Assembly: GCA_036897445.1 (NCBI GenBank)
Contig: JAYMTL010000123.1
Coordinates: forward strand, 1 to 59,420
Reading direction: 5' to 3'
Origin: Pelargonium tetragonum
Taxonomy: Eukaryota > Streptophyta > Magnoliopsida > Geraniales > Geraniaceae
Length of the DNA stretch: 59,420 bases
Shown: positions 10,874-25,061 of the stretch, piece after piece
How positions within the stretch are numbered: the first letter of the stretch is position 1
Layout: each line of letters begins with the position of its first letter
The notes under the pieces: model-generated
The model's input: the letters and a program-made list of their open reading frames with translations, nothing else
Told to the model about the DNA's origin: nothing
Databases searched by the model: none
Made by a program: the position numbers and the translations under genes

Positions 10874-13800
10874 AGGTTTATTAAGAAAGAGGGCAAGATT
10901 AAGGGTTTAAAGCTATCAGGATACAGAGTAGAGGTTCGGGTGTAAGAAGGATAGTTATGTATAATAAAGAGGTTACTGAAAACTTTGAAGGCTAAGAAGA
11001 TTTACCCTTTTAGTTTTAAGGGAGCCCTTTCTTATTTCCAGTTGTAAAGGAAATTTTACGTTCTGTAATTGTAATAATGCTACGCAAAGCTTTCTAAAAT
11101 CCATACTTATTCAGGGTTAGTCAAATGCTTTGACCAGGAGGGACCCCTCAACCTTTTTTATGTTCATGTACGAGCTTTCTATACCCAGAGTTATTAAAAA
11201 AAGTTAGATAAAAACGGAAATAAATATAAATGAAGAATCCTACATTCATTAACGAGTCTTAGCTCATACTAAGGGCTTCCATATATAAGGGGCTTTTTCA
11301 TAGTATACTTGTGCTATTTATGATATGGATATTTCGGTAAAGCTTTAACTGTTAAGATTCTGTTCTAAAAGGCGCCTATATAAAGTTTGAAATCCCGGAG
11401 CTTTTTTTTTTATTATTTAAATGCAACCCACTCTAAAAATAAAATGTCTAAGAATTCAAGGAATTAAACTAAGGTATCTTTTCTCTCCTAATCCTAATAA
11501 GAAAGGCTGCTCCGTATCAAAACAAGAGAAGTCCCTGACTATTTTACAAGTAGAAGATAAAAAACTAAAATAATATTAACAAGGGCTAATATAAATAGGA
11601 ATCTGTCAACCAACAGGCAACAAGATACCCTATCGAGCACTTTCTCATATAAGATTGTATCTATGCCGAATTCAGCAATACATCTGGCGTAAGATTGATT
11701 AAGTGAGGGGTTCCGGAAATCTTTATATCATAATAGTAAAAACGCCCGACCCGTATAAAAAGCAACCTTCCTAATATAAGACATAAGGGGAACTCAAAAA
11801 ATTTTATAAGTTTCATTACCAATCTTTAAAAACCACTATAAAGGTATTTGGAATCTCGTAGAACAGCAACTCGTGGAGTCTAGATCAATTAAGTTCCTTC
11901 GAAAAGAGAGTCTTGTTATTAGAACTCGCTACTTTCTTAAGGTGAAAATTTTCCCACGAGTTAGTTATAGGATAGGTCAAAAGCCAGGGTTTTTCATAGG
12001 TAGGTAATTTCTAAGTCAGCCTCTATCCGTTAGTTTAATCTTAATAGGAAGATATTTTCGGGTCTATTTATAGTAGGAGGGAAGGAAACTTCTGCTTTAA
12101 TTAAGCTCAAACTTAAGGGAAGTAATAAAAAACTGGAGAGTTTGACTAAATTCATTTGCGTAGAGGTTTTCAGGGTTTCTGTTTAAAGCGAGAAATTAGG
12201 TAAAATCTTCCTTTATTAGTCTGTTGTTTTCTTAGAATTCTTAATAACTTGTAATTAGCTAAGAAAAGACTTTCTCCACCTGGGTTGCCCTATACTCAAG
12301 ACTGACCGTTCTAATTTACCTTAAATCAAGATTTTTACTAAACCGGAACTTTACTTATCTCCTTTCCGGGGCCTCTTAATATTAAGATATATAAAGGTAG
12401 GGCCCAGAATCACCAAGTTTATAAAACCACATAGATTGCGATTGCTTTGTTTAGAGCTGCAGCTGAATCCCCTATTGAATGAAGAATTCTTTGTGGACTT
12501 ATTACACTAGATCAGGAATAAAAAAAGCCTTTCATTTGAAACCTGGAAACCGGCAAAATTGTCTTTAGTTAGAAAACTTACTTGCCAAGAAACCTCTGAC
12601 AGACCCGTAGAATCTTTGGCGCTTTAACTCAATTAGGAAGAAACTCTTTAACAGAGCTTCCTTTTATTCAAATTCGTTTTTTTTAAGAAGTTCTATTTTT
12701 AGACGCTTTTACTACTTATATAGATTTTAGAAGGTATACTTTCAAGGTTCTTTAATCAACCTATTTAGTTTTGGTTCTGTTCAGCAGAATGTAAGTTTTT
12801 CCGGTATAATACTAGAGCAACGTCCAAAAAAACTAAAGGATGTAAATTCTCTTGGCTACATATGCGATTTGTACTAAAAAGGGGTTCCTGGATTGAAGAG
12901 TAAGCGCTTTTTTGACTTTCAAGGAAAGAATAAGTTAATATAGTTCTATAGCCTGCCTTTTTAGGATTCTAGAGTTAAGTATTGAAATCAAAAGATTTCA
13001 CCTTATTTGCTCGACATTCCCTCCTAAGTAGACTGCTAACTGGATTTCAGTTGATAAAGAACAAGACTAATAACAAATCCCAGTAACCCTCCGAACAAAA
13101 CTACAACGGAACTCCTTAGTTTAGTAAGGGTAGCCTTCTCTTCTTCCTTTGTTTCGGGTTTACACTTTTTATGCTGTAACTGTAAAAAATAGATAGATGT
13201 GTAAACCAACGAAATTCTACTTCAACCTAAAATTTCTGAGGATTTTAGATACCCAAAATAAAAAGTGTGCGAAATTGACTTTATTTGATTAAATGAGAGA
13301 TGCTTTGAAATATAACATAAAATAAGACCAAATCCTTGAATCTAGAACTTTTTCTTTTCAATCTAACTGGAACTTAGTAATATCAATTATCCGTAGAGCT
13401 TCCTGGCGAGCTGCTCGGGGGTTAGTACTTACTATACTATACGTTTTTGTGAATAATTGAAAAGGAATCCATATCTAGGTACTTTATAAAGGTAACCCCG
13501 GAACTTTAGCCTTCCTCCAACTACGATTTACAAAGCTTTCCCCCGAGGGCTTATCGCTATTAAGCCCGCACCTTGCATATTCTAGCCCTACTAAATGGAT
13601 TTTCTTCACTGGGATACCCTATATAATATAAATCAGGAGGAAACCCTGGTTCTATAAGGACTTCGTGTAAAGCCTAAAATTACCTATACAAAAAAATCTT
13701 GTACTGAAAACCTAAAAAGAGTGCCACTAAAACACTAAAACCTGCCTTTTGATTGTAAATCCCCCGTAGCAGCCCTCCCTTTACTAGCATAGAAGCTAAA

Positions 13801-14150
13801 AAAACGAAATACACCAGCATACCTGGAATAACCTTCAATTTGTAAAACCGAGAAACAAGCCCTTTTGGAATAAACAAATGCTCTATAACTATCGAAATTC
13901 ACACCTGACTTTTTTTTACTTCGCATCCCTATATCTGGGCAAATATGAAATGAGGAGTAGGACGAAACGCTAGAATAATCTTGAATCTAATATCTGGGTT
14001 TTTATAGCTATGGATTCCTTGTTGTGTGCATAATAAAGAAAATTTTTTGTTATTACAGCTCCTAAAGAGTTGTAGTTTTCTGGTCTAATAACAAGTAAAG
14101 CAATCTCAAAAAACGAACCCTAGAATATAAAGAACAAAACACCTAGACTA
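10874..14150. other. Non-coding, nothing recognised
   Basis: A short segment near 10913 (ATCAGGATAC.GA.TA) repeats a phrase at 10686, so the patch around 10.7-10.95 kb is itself locally duplicated. Beyond about 11 kb no repeat or gene is seen. The overlapping minus frames at 13680-13926 have no family motif. Confidence 0.55.
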
Positions 14151-14171
14151 CTAAGTAATATAATAAGTTAA

Positions 14172-14318
14172 GCTACAGTAAGAAAAGGAAGACTACAAGG
14201 ACAGGGAATACAAAGAACTCTCAGAGTTAAGAGTATAGCTACTAGGGCTCATAAGATAAAGATACAGACTAAGAAAGTTATAGGTATTGAGATAGGTATG
14301 ATACAGGATAGTACGTGA
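14172..14318 (+). other. Basic open frame, member of the G-I-A family
   Basis: Open for 48 codons from just after a TAA to a TGA, with no start codon upstream. It begins ATVRKGRLQGQGIQRTLRVK and continues SIATRAHK. The layout (AT, basic run, G-x-G-I, later S-I-A-T and H-K) resembles the frames at 54685 and 42147. Nearly every fourth residue is Lys or Arg. If TGA were sense, the frame would run on past 14318, but nothing recognisable follows. Confidence 0.25.
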
Positions 14319-17300
14319 ACCCTTTTCTTATTTGTGCAGGGGTTTTCAGATTTCATAAAGTGATGCTGGGGAATAACTGAAGTAGAGGTCAGTCTTAGAT
14401 CTTTCTGGTTTTGTTTTTACCCTTAAAAAAGACAAGGGATTTCAAGCTTTTGTCGGACTGGGGCAGTGTAATAGAAAGGACTGGAGTTTCAAGTAAGGAG
14501 TCGAGCCTACGAATGAATCTAAATTTTAAGGATTCAGCTAACACTAACAGGGTGAAGGGGCTGCCTGTTCCCTTTTTTTCTAGTTTCTTTTATTATAGGA
14601 GGGTTTTTCTCTTGTAAATCCAGTAGTACTGAATCCCTCATTTTCGGAGAGTATAGGTAAGAGAGGGGTGTTTCCAGTACTAAATACTAAAGAATAGGGT
14701 TTCTGTAAGCAATCCTTTAGTATTTATTTAGGACTAACCAGGCTCTTTCACAAATTAGATTTTTAAGCGCATATATTTTCCATTTCATGAGTCTAGTATA
14801 GCAGCTTCTTTCTTTTAGGCCTATCTACCCCCGGATCCTGGCTCGCTAAGCTTGATAGGAGTTTCTTTAAGTTGTATCGTAGCTTGTAGATCTTTTCCTT
14901 TTGTTACATAACGGATTTTCTTTGTTTTAGTTTTACAGGTAGCGTGAATTTGGAGGTATAGCGGACGTGAAAGGTTCCTAACACAAATTAGCAGGGCTCG
15001 ACTTCCCTTTGGTTGAAAGCTGCTCAAATTTAAGGAATTCCTGGTAGAGCTCCTTTTTCTTTTATAAGAAGACTCCTATATGGAAAGATACAAACTGCGG
15101 ATAGACAAAGCAATGCCTTATTAGTGTTAAAAAGCTGGGTACTTTAATAAGATGGTATGAGATCCCCTTTTTGACATAGACCTGGGATAGGACTTATATG
15201 CTGCTTGATCGTCTAAGACTTTTTTGAGTCACACACAGGGGTATAAATCCGGAATTCTTTCACGGGGGTTCTTATAGTAAAAAACACAGGAAAGTTTTTC
15301 TTACTCATAAATGTATCCTTTATAAGTATAAGCTGGGTTAACTCTTTAGGACTGCTTTAGCCTTTACAACTTTACAAGTTACTTATTCATACAAGCAAGA
15401 TAAAAAACCTTAACTGAAAATGAGTCGAGTCTTAGAAATGGAAGAAGTAGCTGTAGTTTTATCAAGAGAACGAATTATCTATATTATAATAAAACCATTA
15501 AGAAACAACTAAAAATTGTATAAAAATGCCAGGTCTACGACTTTTATTTAAGAGAGAGAATCCCTCCCCCTTCACATAAAGTTTTTTTAGGGGGGCTTTT
15601 TTACTTCTATTTTTACCTTACCGTCAATCTAGATTGTGCTCTTAAAGTTTTCTTTCTATCATCCAGTCCAGGAAGCCCAGCAACTATCCGTCAGATTGAG
15701 TTTGGTATTTGAATGAAAAAGAGCTCTTATTATTTATAAAAAGAAGAAAATAAGTGGAAAAAGGCATTTTACATAAATCTAAGGCTGTTCATTTTCATAT
15801 AATAGGGTTTTCCAGAAAAAAAAGAGTGAAAATAGCAAATGACTAAGCCCAGCAGGGCCACAAAAGGGTCCCTTATTTTGTTTTTGTTTGTTTGATTAAC
15901 CCAAATTTGAGTCCGCTTACCGGGGCATAGCCTTAAGGAAATCCCTGTCCCCAATTTAGTATTATAACCTTTTTAAATACCTATAACTATAGGACCTCAC
16001 CACTCTTTTAGATTATATAAAAACAAACTCTATAAAAGAAAAAAACCCTTCAGTTAAACCTAGAACAAAGAAATTTCCCTTTGTATAAGGTACCTTGAAG
16101 ACAGAAAGGCTCGGGTTTCGGGACTAAGACTAAATAATTGAGGATTAATGGGCTAAAGTGAAAAGACTCTGTCTAAGGTTTGACTCAAATCAGTCAGGCA
16201 GCGGTTCCTTTGTAATTCTACGGGGGACCCCTTTGCTGCGTAAATATTGCCGAATCTAAGTCTTCTTGCTATTAGCTAGCTCTTTTATTTGTAATTGTAG
16301 TAAGGATCCTAAAAAGACTTAGACAACAAACTTACATCTCTTTCTCTTAAATTAACGCATCGCGAGTGCCTTAAACATGTTTGGGAAATGGGGATTCTCC
16401 AAAAATAGATTCTAATAAGGCTGGGTTCCTTTTTTTTTATTCCTTAAGCCTCAGAAGCACGCATGACCAAAAGATGCAGGGTCTCCGGTAGCACCAGTTG
16501 CAGAAAAGGAAACAATAAGAACTAACTTATTCTTATAAAGCCTGCTATAGTATCCGAAATTTTGTATTATATGTTAAAGGTTTCCCTGTACTTGTATCTG
16601 TTTTCAGGATAATTTATGTACAAGACTACTTACTATATACGGAATACTGAAAAAGCCCCAGCTCCTGTAGAGGCTGTTATACCTCCTTTAGATAATGATA
16701 CCAAGATTTTCTTATTCAGTGTTACTTTTAGGGGAATTTCTCAAGGAATACACACGTATCAATATAAATACAAAAAAGACTGAATGCCTATTTAATCGAA
16801 CCTAGAAAGACACTCCCATATTTTATTAGGATACCCTTTACTGTATCTATCCCAGGACTCTTCTAAGGAAAACTCTAAAAAATTAGACTGAATTCTATCT
16901 ATCTGAACATAATAACAAAAAAAGTCTTACTTTAGCGTTTCCCCTATTAAGCGGGTACCTAGACTTCTATATTAAGGAACTCCCTTAACTTAAGGCGCAT
17001 CTTTTTCCACGAGGGTTGCATTCCTCTTGGGATCTTTCATTACATACTGTAGACTAAAAAAGACTAAATGAATAGTTACTAGCCCCACTCACTCACTAGG
17101 GCTAGGAATCCCTTCGCAAGCCTTAATGAAATGTTTTTAATCCTATATAGACTACTTGTGCAGATTCCCATAAAAACCCGGTAAAACTGTAGTCCCTCTA
17201 AAAACTAGCTAAAGGCTTGAAAATAATTACCTCTTTTTTTATCGAGATCCTAAGTGCTTGATAGAAGGAAACTTCAAGACGGTATCCTTGTAAACCTTCT

Positions 17301-20300
17301 TTTTCATCCAAGGAGCCCTGCTCTTATAATAAAACGAAAGCGCCGATATAAATTTCTTTCCTGTTTAAAAAAGAAAGAGGGTTCTATAAAAAGACTTAAC
17401 TGAAAAAGGGTTTACTTCCTTCAAAAAACAAAGGAATACCTAAGAGGCTAAAGCAAAGCTAAGAATTCAACTTAAATTAAAGAACCAAGCTTCGGAAAGC
17501 TATGACTTTTTACTTAAACGTATTGGTTTTAAAGTAAGGAAACCTTGACTAGATCCTAATTCAAACAAGGGTATACTTTAAGACCCTGTAAATACGACAA
17601 ATATACATGTAAGTATAAATAGCTACTCAAGAGACTTTTTATTAGAAAGAATTTTCTAAGACCCTCGAAAAGTCTAGGGTATCCTATACCCGACCCCGGG
17701 TTCCTTGGTTCAGGCAGAAAAATATCAAAAAATTAGAATCACGATTTTATAGCACAATTTATATAAAAGAAATCTACAAGGGTTTTTTCCAAGACGACTT
17801 TTGTCGCCAAAATAAAACTCAAAAGACAAGAAAATCCAGACATGACTTTACATCTTACTCCCTCTGCCTAGTAAAAACTGAACTTAATGAACTTAAACTT
17901 TGTTTAATAAACAAAAAAGGGGGTACTACGAACAAGCTTGGGAATAAGCTACCGACGTAATATAAAATGAAGGTTTCAAGTTTCTTTCGATCGAGTAAAA
18001 TAACTACATACGCTACAGTACATTAACAGGGATTCACTGCTAAGAGTCTTTCTTTCTAATTATGAATTGCAACCCTTTACCACTCAGAGTCCCCAACTTT
18101 TTAAAAGAAAATTGGAATATAGAGTCTACCCGCCTTATAAATTTCTTTGAAAAGCTCTAGAATTTAAGAGGAATGAAACTGAAAGTCTCTCTTAAAGCAT
18201 ATTCTAAATTCTTTTCTAATTTTATATGGATGTCCTTAGAAACAAGTAAACCCATTTTATTAAGCTAAAAAGACCCTTCAAAAATCTGTATGATTAAGCG
18301 GAGACCTTAAGTTAAAAGTATAACATGTTGAGGCTTGATATTCCATTGTTAACCCATAGAGAAACTCTTTTGAAAAAAGACCTCGGGAAGATTGCACAAA
18401 AAATGAAGGGTTACTTTCTCTCCAATTTTATTAAAGCCTTTAGCTCTCCTCGATTCAAATTATTTAAGTTTTATCTGTATTGAAACTTTTTTCCAGGGGA
18501 ACTTTATAAAATTTTTTCTTTTTAAAAAAGAGTCTGAATTCATTCTAGTAAGGTGCTTTGAAAGCAAAGTATAAAAAGCGTACATAACAAAAAAACATGA
18601 ACTCTCGTTCGGTGCGCGAAAAGGCATAGATCGGGTTTTTATAGTAAAAGTGTCTCCTGAACTTGTTCTAATTGAAGTGGGACTGAGACCTTAAACTAAT
18701 AGCCATTTTATTTATTATCATTAAAATTGATTCGTAAACCCGGGTGTATAGGATTCAAAAGCAAGGGATCTACGAGCCTCAATTGGGGCCAATACATTAT
18801 AGTACCCGGTTTCAAATTCTTAAAAGAATTTGACCTACAAAAAGTCTTTAGGGATATGCCCGCAATGTTATATTCCAAAAACGCGGGCGTAGTGCATCAG
18901 AGAAAGCGGAGGGAGATTCGTAGAAAAAACTAAATAAGAGCAAACCCTTTAATGGATTCCAGTCTCCGATTATAAATGTATACTTTATCTTATACAGATA
19001 GCAGATAGATACGAACTAATATGATATCACAAAAGAAGTCTTACAAAATTGAATTCCTCGAAGAAGCCTAAACATGGCAGGATTTACTTAGATTTAGTTC
19101 AAGGAATCCCAGAGCTTCCATACACTACACCAAGTAAGCTTACACATTTGGAATTATTAACAAAACACAACAAGAAACCAAATTTTGACTAGACTAATTG
19201 TAGGGGATACCCTTTCGTTGGATGATAGGGAGGCGTACCCTTGAAAAGGGCTTCAGTTTCTACGAGTATATACCGAACACTGGGAATGGGCATACCTTTA
19301 TTCTTAGAAGTCTACTATATATACGTAGTAAACAGTAAACATTTCAAAGTGCATATAAAGTAAAGTTAAAGTACTAAAAAAATTCCCTTTTTATTACGAG
19401 TATTATCTATTTAGTTCTACTAGTGGAAACTAGAGTCTAACGGAACCCTAATTTTTAGTTTGGTAAGAAACTCATAATAATGAAACACCTGAATAAACAA
19501 AAAGAAGCTTTGGAAATGTCTGCTAATAGTATAAATTTTTGACTTTGGCCGGATATCCTTATGGTAGTAAAAAGGGAGAAGGATCCCTATGCTGTTACTA
19601 AATCCTGCAAAAGAGTTCTTCACTGAAAGATTTAGTTAAAGCAGTAGCTCGAAATGAATTAATAGATACTAAAAAGTTCCAGGGTCCTGTGAAGACTGAG
19701 TACCCAGGTTTTTGGGTGCAAAAAGACCCGCCTGAACCCCTTTGCTTTAGATAAAAAAACTTATCTTACCTAGTCCGTACGCATAGTGTATACATTTACA
19801 TAATTTTGTTTCATACTAGTCAGCTGAAAAAAGGAAAAGAATTCCTTTAATTGCAGATTGCGCTTCTTTTGGTTTTATATAGGGTATACTCTTGGAGCCT
19901 ACGCCCTGGTAGCAACAGCTGTTCTCTAGTGATCTTTTTTTTATAAGGAGATCTCTTACTTTCCAGTAAGTTTTTATACTATTCCGGGCCTCTATAAAAA
20001 GGGGTTCCCCTTAACTTTCTTACTTTATAATAGAAAAAGCTTCCAAGATCGCATCTAGGAAAATCCCGGGTCTACCGCCAAAATATTCCAACACCTTAGA
20101 TAGATAAGACGTTGTATCTAACTAGATCCACATTATCCTAACATAATACAAACTGGGTTTTGAAGTAATCCACCATATACCAAACCTTACCAGGAGCTCA
20201 TTTTTATAAGACTTTTCCCTTTTTTGCTCCTTTAGTTTAGAAAGTAAAGTAGAAACCCTAGTATTAATTTGATAAGCATATATTATTACCTTACCTAATA

Positions 20301-22700
20301 CAGAAATTGAAGATCTGTAGTACAAGTTTTAGGAAATTAGCACGATATTTAACTAAGTAAGGGCTAACTAAAAACCTAAGTATTATATTAGTATTTATTA
20401 AAAAGAAAAAAGACTCGCTAGAGACTCTGATCTTTTTATGGATATCCTTTCGAATACAAGCATCTAACTCAATGTAAGATACACTAACACTAATTTTAGA
20501 ATTCTCTACTCCGCTCCTTATGTAACCTATACTATCTAAGCGCAAAATCTTGTAAGTAAAAAAGAGGGTTTTTACTGATTCTTAAAAATTCCAGCGTAGT
20601 GTCAACTAAAATTCTGATTTGTATGAGTGCTCTTTAAAGACCCACCCCACAGGCTCCCTCCCCTTTGTCCTCTTAAAAAAAATCTGACTTACTATTATCT
20701 TAATATAGGTTATAGGTATCGCGTATACTGTTCTAATCTAAGGAATCCGGTTTCCCTTTATATGAGTAAAATAAAAAGGAAGGGCCTGCTTTTACCAACT
20801 CCTAGTTAAGCTTGCTAGTTGCTAGAACTAGTGAGTCTTAAGTTTGTACGCTTACAAGAAAGGCCCTGGGCAAATCAAGAAAGTCTTCATTCCTAATATA
20901 GTAAACTCTTGCTTCTATCTAAATATAAAACAAGTTTCTTTAAGGAGGAGGCTTTTGAACCCTTCACGATAGTTTTTTTACGAGTGAAAGTCTAAATTTA
21001 TCTCAAGGCAAGCTTGTTTTCTTATCTTTCGTATCAGGTTTCCAGGTTAGCTTTAGCTAAGGTAAAGTAATTCGTTTGCGACAGAGACTCAAGTAGAGAG
21101 TCCGGGCTCTCCTTTATTTAGTAAGTCGGTTCAATACTCAGCTACAAGGGTCTGACTTTAGGGGGTTTCTTCTCTAACTCTAAACCAAGTTTGTTTTACG
21201 GAAAGTGGGAAGAAGTTCTGCTCTACAATAAGAATCTCAGGAATACTAATAATGCTAAACTTTAGTTCTTCCTTGACCCAAATCCAGAATCTAAAAGTTT
21301 TTATCTCTTAAGTAAGTGCTTTATTTATGCCCGCCTCCCCTATCTAGGTAGGGCTTACTTGTAAGTGAGAGATAAAAAGAGCTATTTCCTAGAGTTTTTA
21401 AGTGAACACTGGTACTCCCGAGAGTTTGCTTCGTGTGCCTAACTAAATTGCTTTTAAAAGAAAGGAGGGATCTCTGGGATATAATAAATAGGATAGGAAG
21501 GGCTCCGTAATGATAGTAAAAGTTTTCCTTTTTAGGAAGGCAAAGGTAAAGTTTACTTTACTTTTCTAAATTTATAAGAAGAGCACTTTCCAACTCCTAT
21601 GGATCACACAAGGAAGGAGTTCTAAGTAAAACTGGATTGGTTTTTCTCTTAAAAGAAGTAAATAGGTCTGGAGTTTTTAGGAGTCAAGCCCTTATTATTA
21701 CAAAAAAGCGAGGGTTTTCTAATTTCAGTTCCAGAGTTTAGAGTAGATGGTAGTAATAAGAGTTGGTAAAAGACTCTTTTCAAAATTCTTTGACTATAAG
21801 TAGTCCTAAGTTAAAAGACTCTAGGAGTCTTATTCATTTCCAAGCTCTAAAGATCTTGCCTACTTTTTGTGAAAAAGAAAGTTCGCTCTACTAGGTAAAC
21901 GAAGTTTCTTTTACATATAAGGCGATCCTATATTTTCCTGAAATTTTAGGTCAAAAAAGAGTGCTCGCAGAGGTAACCCAGTTTCTTTTTGGCATGTTCA
22001 AATTTTACCTACGCCAAAATAAACCTGTTTTCCTTTATAGAAGTGCTTCCCCTTTTTGAAAAAACTAGGATGACTTTATAGTAAAAACAACAAAGTACTT
22101 TTTCCCTCCAGAGGCTCCAAATTCGGTAGTTTTTGGATTGACGAATTTGTTGTTCGTTCAAAAGGAAAGGTAAGATTTAGTATGGAGCCTGTCTTCTTTC
22201 TATCTCTTGAAAGCCTGACTCCTACTTCTTTTCTGAATTGCTTTCCTAGGAGCGCCCCCTTTAAATAGCTTCTACTCGATATCTCAAACTTAACTCCCTC
22301 AATCTAACTAAGGACCCAGAGCTTGAACTAGGGTGCCGTGCACCTCTCGAATAAGGATCTTTTGCTTCAAAGTCTAACTCATTTATACATTTAGAAAAAG
22401 GAGACCTCTTTCTTGCTGCCGAATCACCCCTTTATAAGATAAGAATTCCTTGTAACTTTCATTGGATCCGAAAGAGAGGAAAGACTGACTTTCACTATAT
22501 TATATTAGACTTTCTATTTCAAAACCTTATAACCCAGAATACTAAAATCTTCCTGCCTCCTTTTCGATAAAAACAGAAAGAGGTAAGCTTGCTTATGCTT
22601 TTTAGTGTCTGACACTAAGGTATTAACCAAAAGTGGGAGATTCCTTTGTTAGTTAGTAAATAGAAACCCTAGGAAAGTCAAGTACCAAATAAGTGTAACG
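14319..22700. other. Long non-coding stretch
   Basis: No gene, RNA or repeat that I can support over more than 8 kb. Frames of 60-85 codons occur on both strands (14411-14617, 14821-15027, 18727-18933, 19420-19623, 20291-20545) at about the rate expected by chance. The frame at 18727-18933 is the most protein-like (basic C-terminal tail) but starts with TTG and matches nothing I know. Near 22314-22344 two short stems lie side by side (ACCC/GGGT and GGTGC/GCACC), without further tRNA character. Confidence 0.5.
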
Positions 22701-23560
22701 AAAAGTATGAGAAAAGTATACATTTAAAAGCTCTCATTAATATAGATTTGTTGTCCTAAGTCCTTTCATTCTACACTTCTATACAACATAATCATACTTT
22801 ACTTATCAACCAATTATTAAAAGACTCTATACTATCTATACTACTAAGAGTTCCTTATCATAAGAGGAAGACTAAGAATAGAAGACAATACTACCTCTAA
22901 AACCTCTTGTACTATCTACTTACTAGCTAGAAAGAAGTCCCTTAGGGATATCTCTCTTCTTTCTCTTGTTCTTTTTTAGTTCCTAAGAAAGTTAGAATTT
23001 AGGTCTAACTACAAAGACTAAACACCAAGTACAAGTCATAAAGAAGAAAGAAGTCTAGTAAGTCAAAGTCATAAGAGGGCTTTTTTTAAGGTATTTAGGT
23101 CTATTCTATTTTGTGTTAACCTAACTCGGTAACAGGGACGGACTAAGAAAAAAAGACTATAAGGGCAAAAACCTCTTTATATGATAAGAACATAGAGCAA
23201 GCAAGAGGGATAGACCTTACTAAAAAGAATCTAAACAAAAATTTTAGACTCTTTTTTTAATATTTAGATAACTAAGTAAGAGTAAGACAATAGCAGAAAT
23301 TTTTACTAAGACTAAAGACTGTCTCGCTCTCAATAAAAAGAAATTTCTGTTGTTATAATGTAAGTAGGTACTATACTATAACCTGTGTTCACCCTCTTCG
23401 CTACGCTTAAAAAGGAGTCATGCTCTATCTATAAAGTAATAACCTCAATAAGGAATCCTAATAAGATATCTATTTAGACTTACTGTAACTATAAACTAAG
23501 ACCTATGCACTTATTATAGAAGAAAGACTACAATTTCTACAAAAAGAAAATCACTCTCGG
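22701..23560. other. Compositionally distinct block
   Basis: Dense in CTATACTAC, ACTAAG and TAACCT words, unlike the flanks but similar in style to 54.4-55.2 kb. It contains CTCTTCGCTACGC near 23395, which loosely resembles CTCCGCTTCGCTGC near 42407. No open frame of note. It may be a decayed relative of the array at 54.4 kb, but I could not align it base by base. Confidence 0.3.
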
Positions 23561-25046
23561 TTACAAGACCTGAAGGCAGCTAAGAAATGGTTTTTCCATT
23601 AAGACTCGTATAAGTATAGGTTTCTAAAACGGCCAGAAGGGTTAATCCAACTCAAAAGGATAGGTTGATTCTCTCGAGTAAAGTGTTCGGGTGCAGAAGC
23701 AAACAAGTTAAGAAGAGTATGAAACAGGTCTGAATAAGCAAAATTTGGGGTTTCGTAGCGTAAGGTATATCCATAATACTGAGTAATAAAAGTAGACAAG
23801 ACTTTTTTAAGTTCTCTTTCTCTAGTTCCTAGATTTCCTGACCTTATATTACACAAAACCTTGCGAATACCCCGGCTCCATAAGACTCTAACAACTCTAA
23901 TACTGAATAAACATATAGGACAAAGGGCTTTACAAAACGGCGCCGCTTACTGGGATAGACTAATTTGTCTTTTTTATACAAGGAAGTAATTCTTCGTATC
24001 GAAAGCGATTTACCTTTAGTTAGTTTTCTAAAGAAGTGTTCTGACATAGTTCTAGTACTGAGTTCAATTCTATTGAAATTCCTGTAAAACGAAAGGGGGT
24101 AAACACAGAACTCTTGGGTTTGGGGGTTTCTCTTATCAGGTATTCACATTTTTAGGTTAGCTGCTTCACTACAAAAAGGAATTTCGTAAACAAATTTGAA
24201 AAGAAGGAAATTCCAGGTTATTAAGAAAGCTCGGTAGGTTCTACAGATTGAAATAGGATAAGGGGGCCTCTACCTTCTTCTGCTATAATATAAGGAGATT
24301 CTTTTGTAATTATAAGTAGGTAATTTCTAAGTTAAGGAGCTTTCTCAGGGTCTTTTTGTCTAAAACCAAGGATAGCTTATCCGCTTCGTTCATAGTTGGG
24401 ATTTATAAAAAGAGGACTTGTTCACAAAGAGCGAATCTATAATATAATATAAAGAAGTCATTAAAAAGAAACGTAGTAAAAGGGCTCTAATTAGTTCGAA
24501 TAGGGAAACCCAACTTACTTAACTTAATATCCAAACTGTAGATAATCGAGATTCTAGATAATAACTTTGACAGGATTCTCTTTCCTTTTTCTTTCTATAC
24601 TCTTCTTTATTTGATTTGGAGCTATAGGAGTGATACCTATCTTGCTTATCTTAAGGTAGCCGTGGTTCCTGTTATTCCCGGTAGCTAGAGAGAGAGTATA
24701 GTAGGTGATGTAAGATCGTGTACTGGGTTTATAAGAGATAGGGTAGATAGAGAGTGATTGTTTGCTTTACTAGGGTTTCTTTGTATTCTGTATTTGATTA
24801 GCTTGATTGGACACGGGGGCATATCTAAGCAGAGTAGGCTTGTCTTTCCTTTCGCAGCTTCTAGATTGAGACTGTTTCTTTAAAAAGGGGCCTTTGGGGA
24901 TTGCTATTACTTTCTTAGCCTGTTGTTTTCCGTAAGCCAGTTTTCTTTTTCTTCTTGTAGCTGTAGTTAGGATTGTTAGGAGTTCGAGAAGCTATAGTCT
25001 TTTCTTGACTCTGATAATGAAGTTGATAATGAATGAATTAATTGCA
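23561..25046. other. Non-coding, nothing recognised
   Basis: Two minus frames (23599-23856 and 23844-24047) overlap and have no family motif. The part from 24.6 kb is rich in GTAG and GAGAGTAT words. A small direct repeat TGATAATGAA occurs twice near 25014-25034. Confidence 0.5.
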
Positions 25047-25061
25047 TTAATTACATTACCT
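25047..25061 (-). repeat. AGGTAATGTAATTAA word, site 3 (minus strand)
   Basis: Fifteen-base match on the minus strand, preceded there by GCAGA and followed by TGCAATTAAT. In one minus-strand frame it reads EGNVINAIN and stays open for about 30 codons, without a start. Confidence 0.65.

Noticed and set aside
18727-18933. Protein-like 68-codon frame with a basic tail (HQRKRREIRRKN)
   Set aside because: TTG start, no upstream signal, no match to a ribosomal or other family I know, and its length is within chance expectation.
22311-22390. Minus-strand tRNA-like phrase with GTTCAAGC and a GGTGC/GCACC hairpin
   Set aside because: The T-stem pairs poorly, stems overlap, and no D-arm or acceptor is found.
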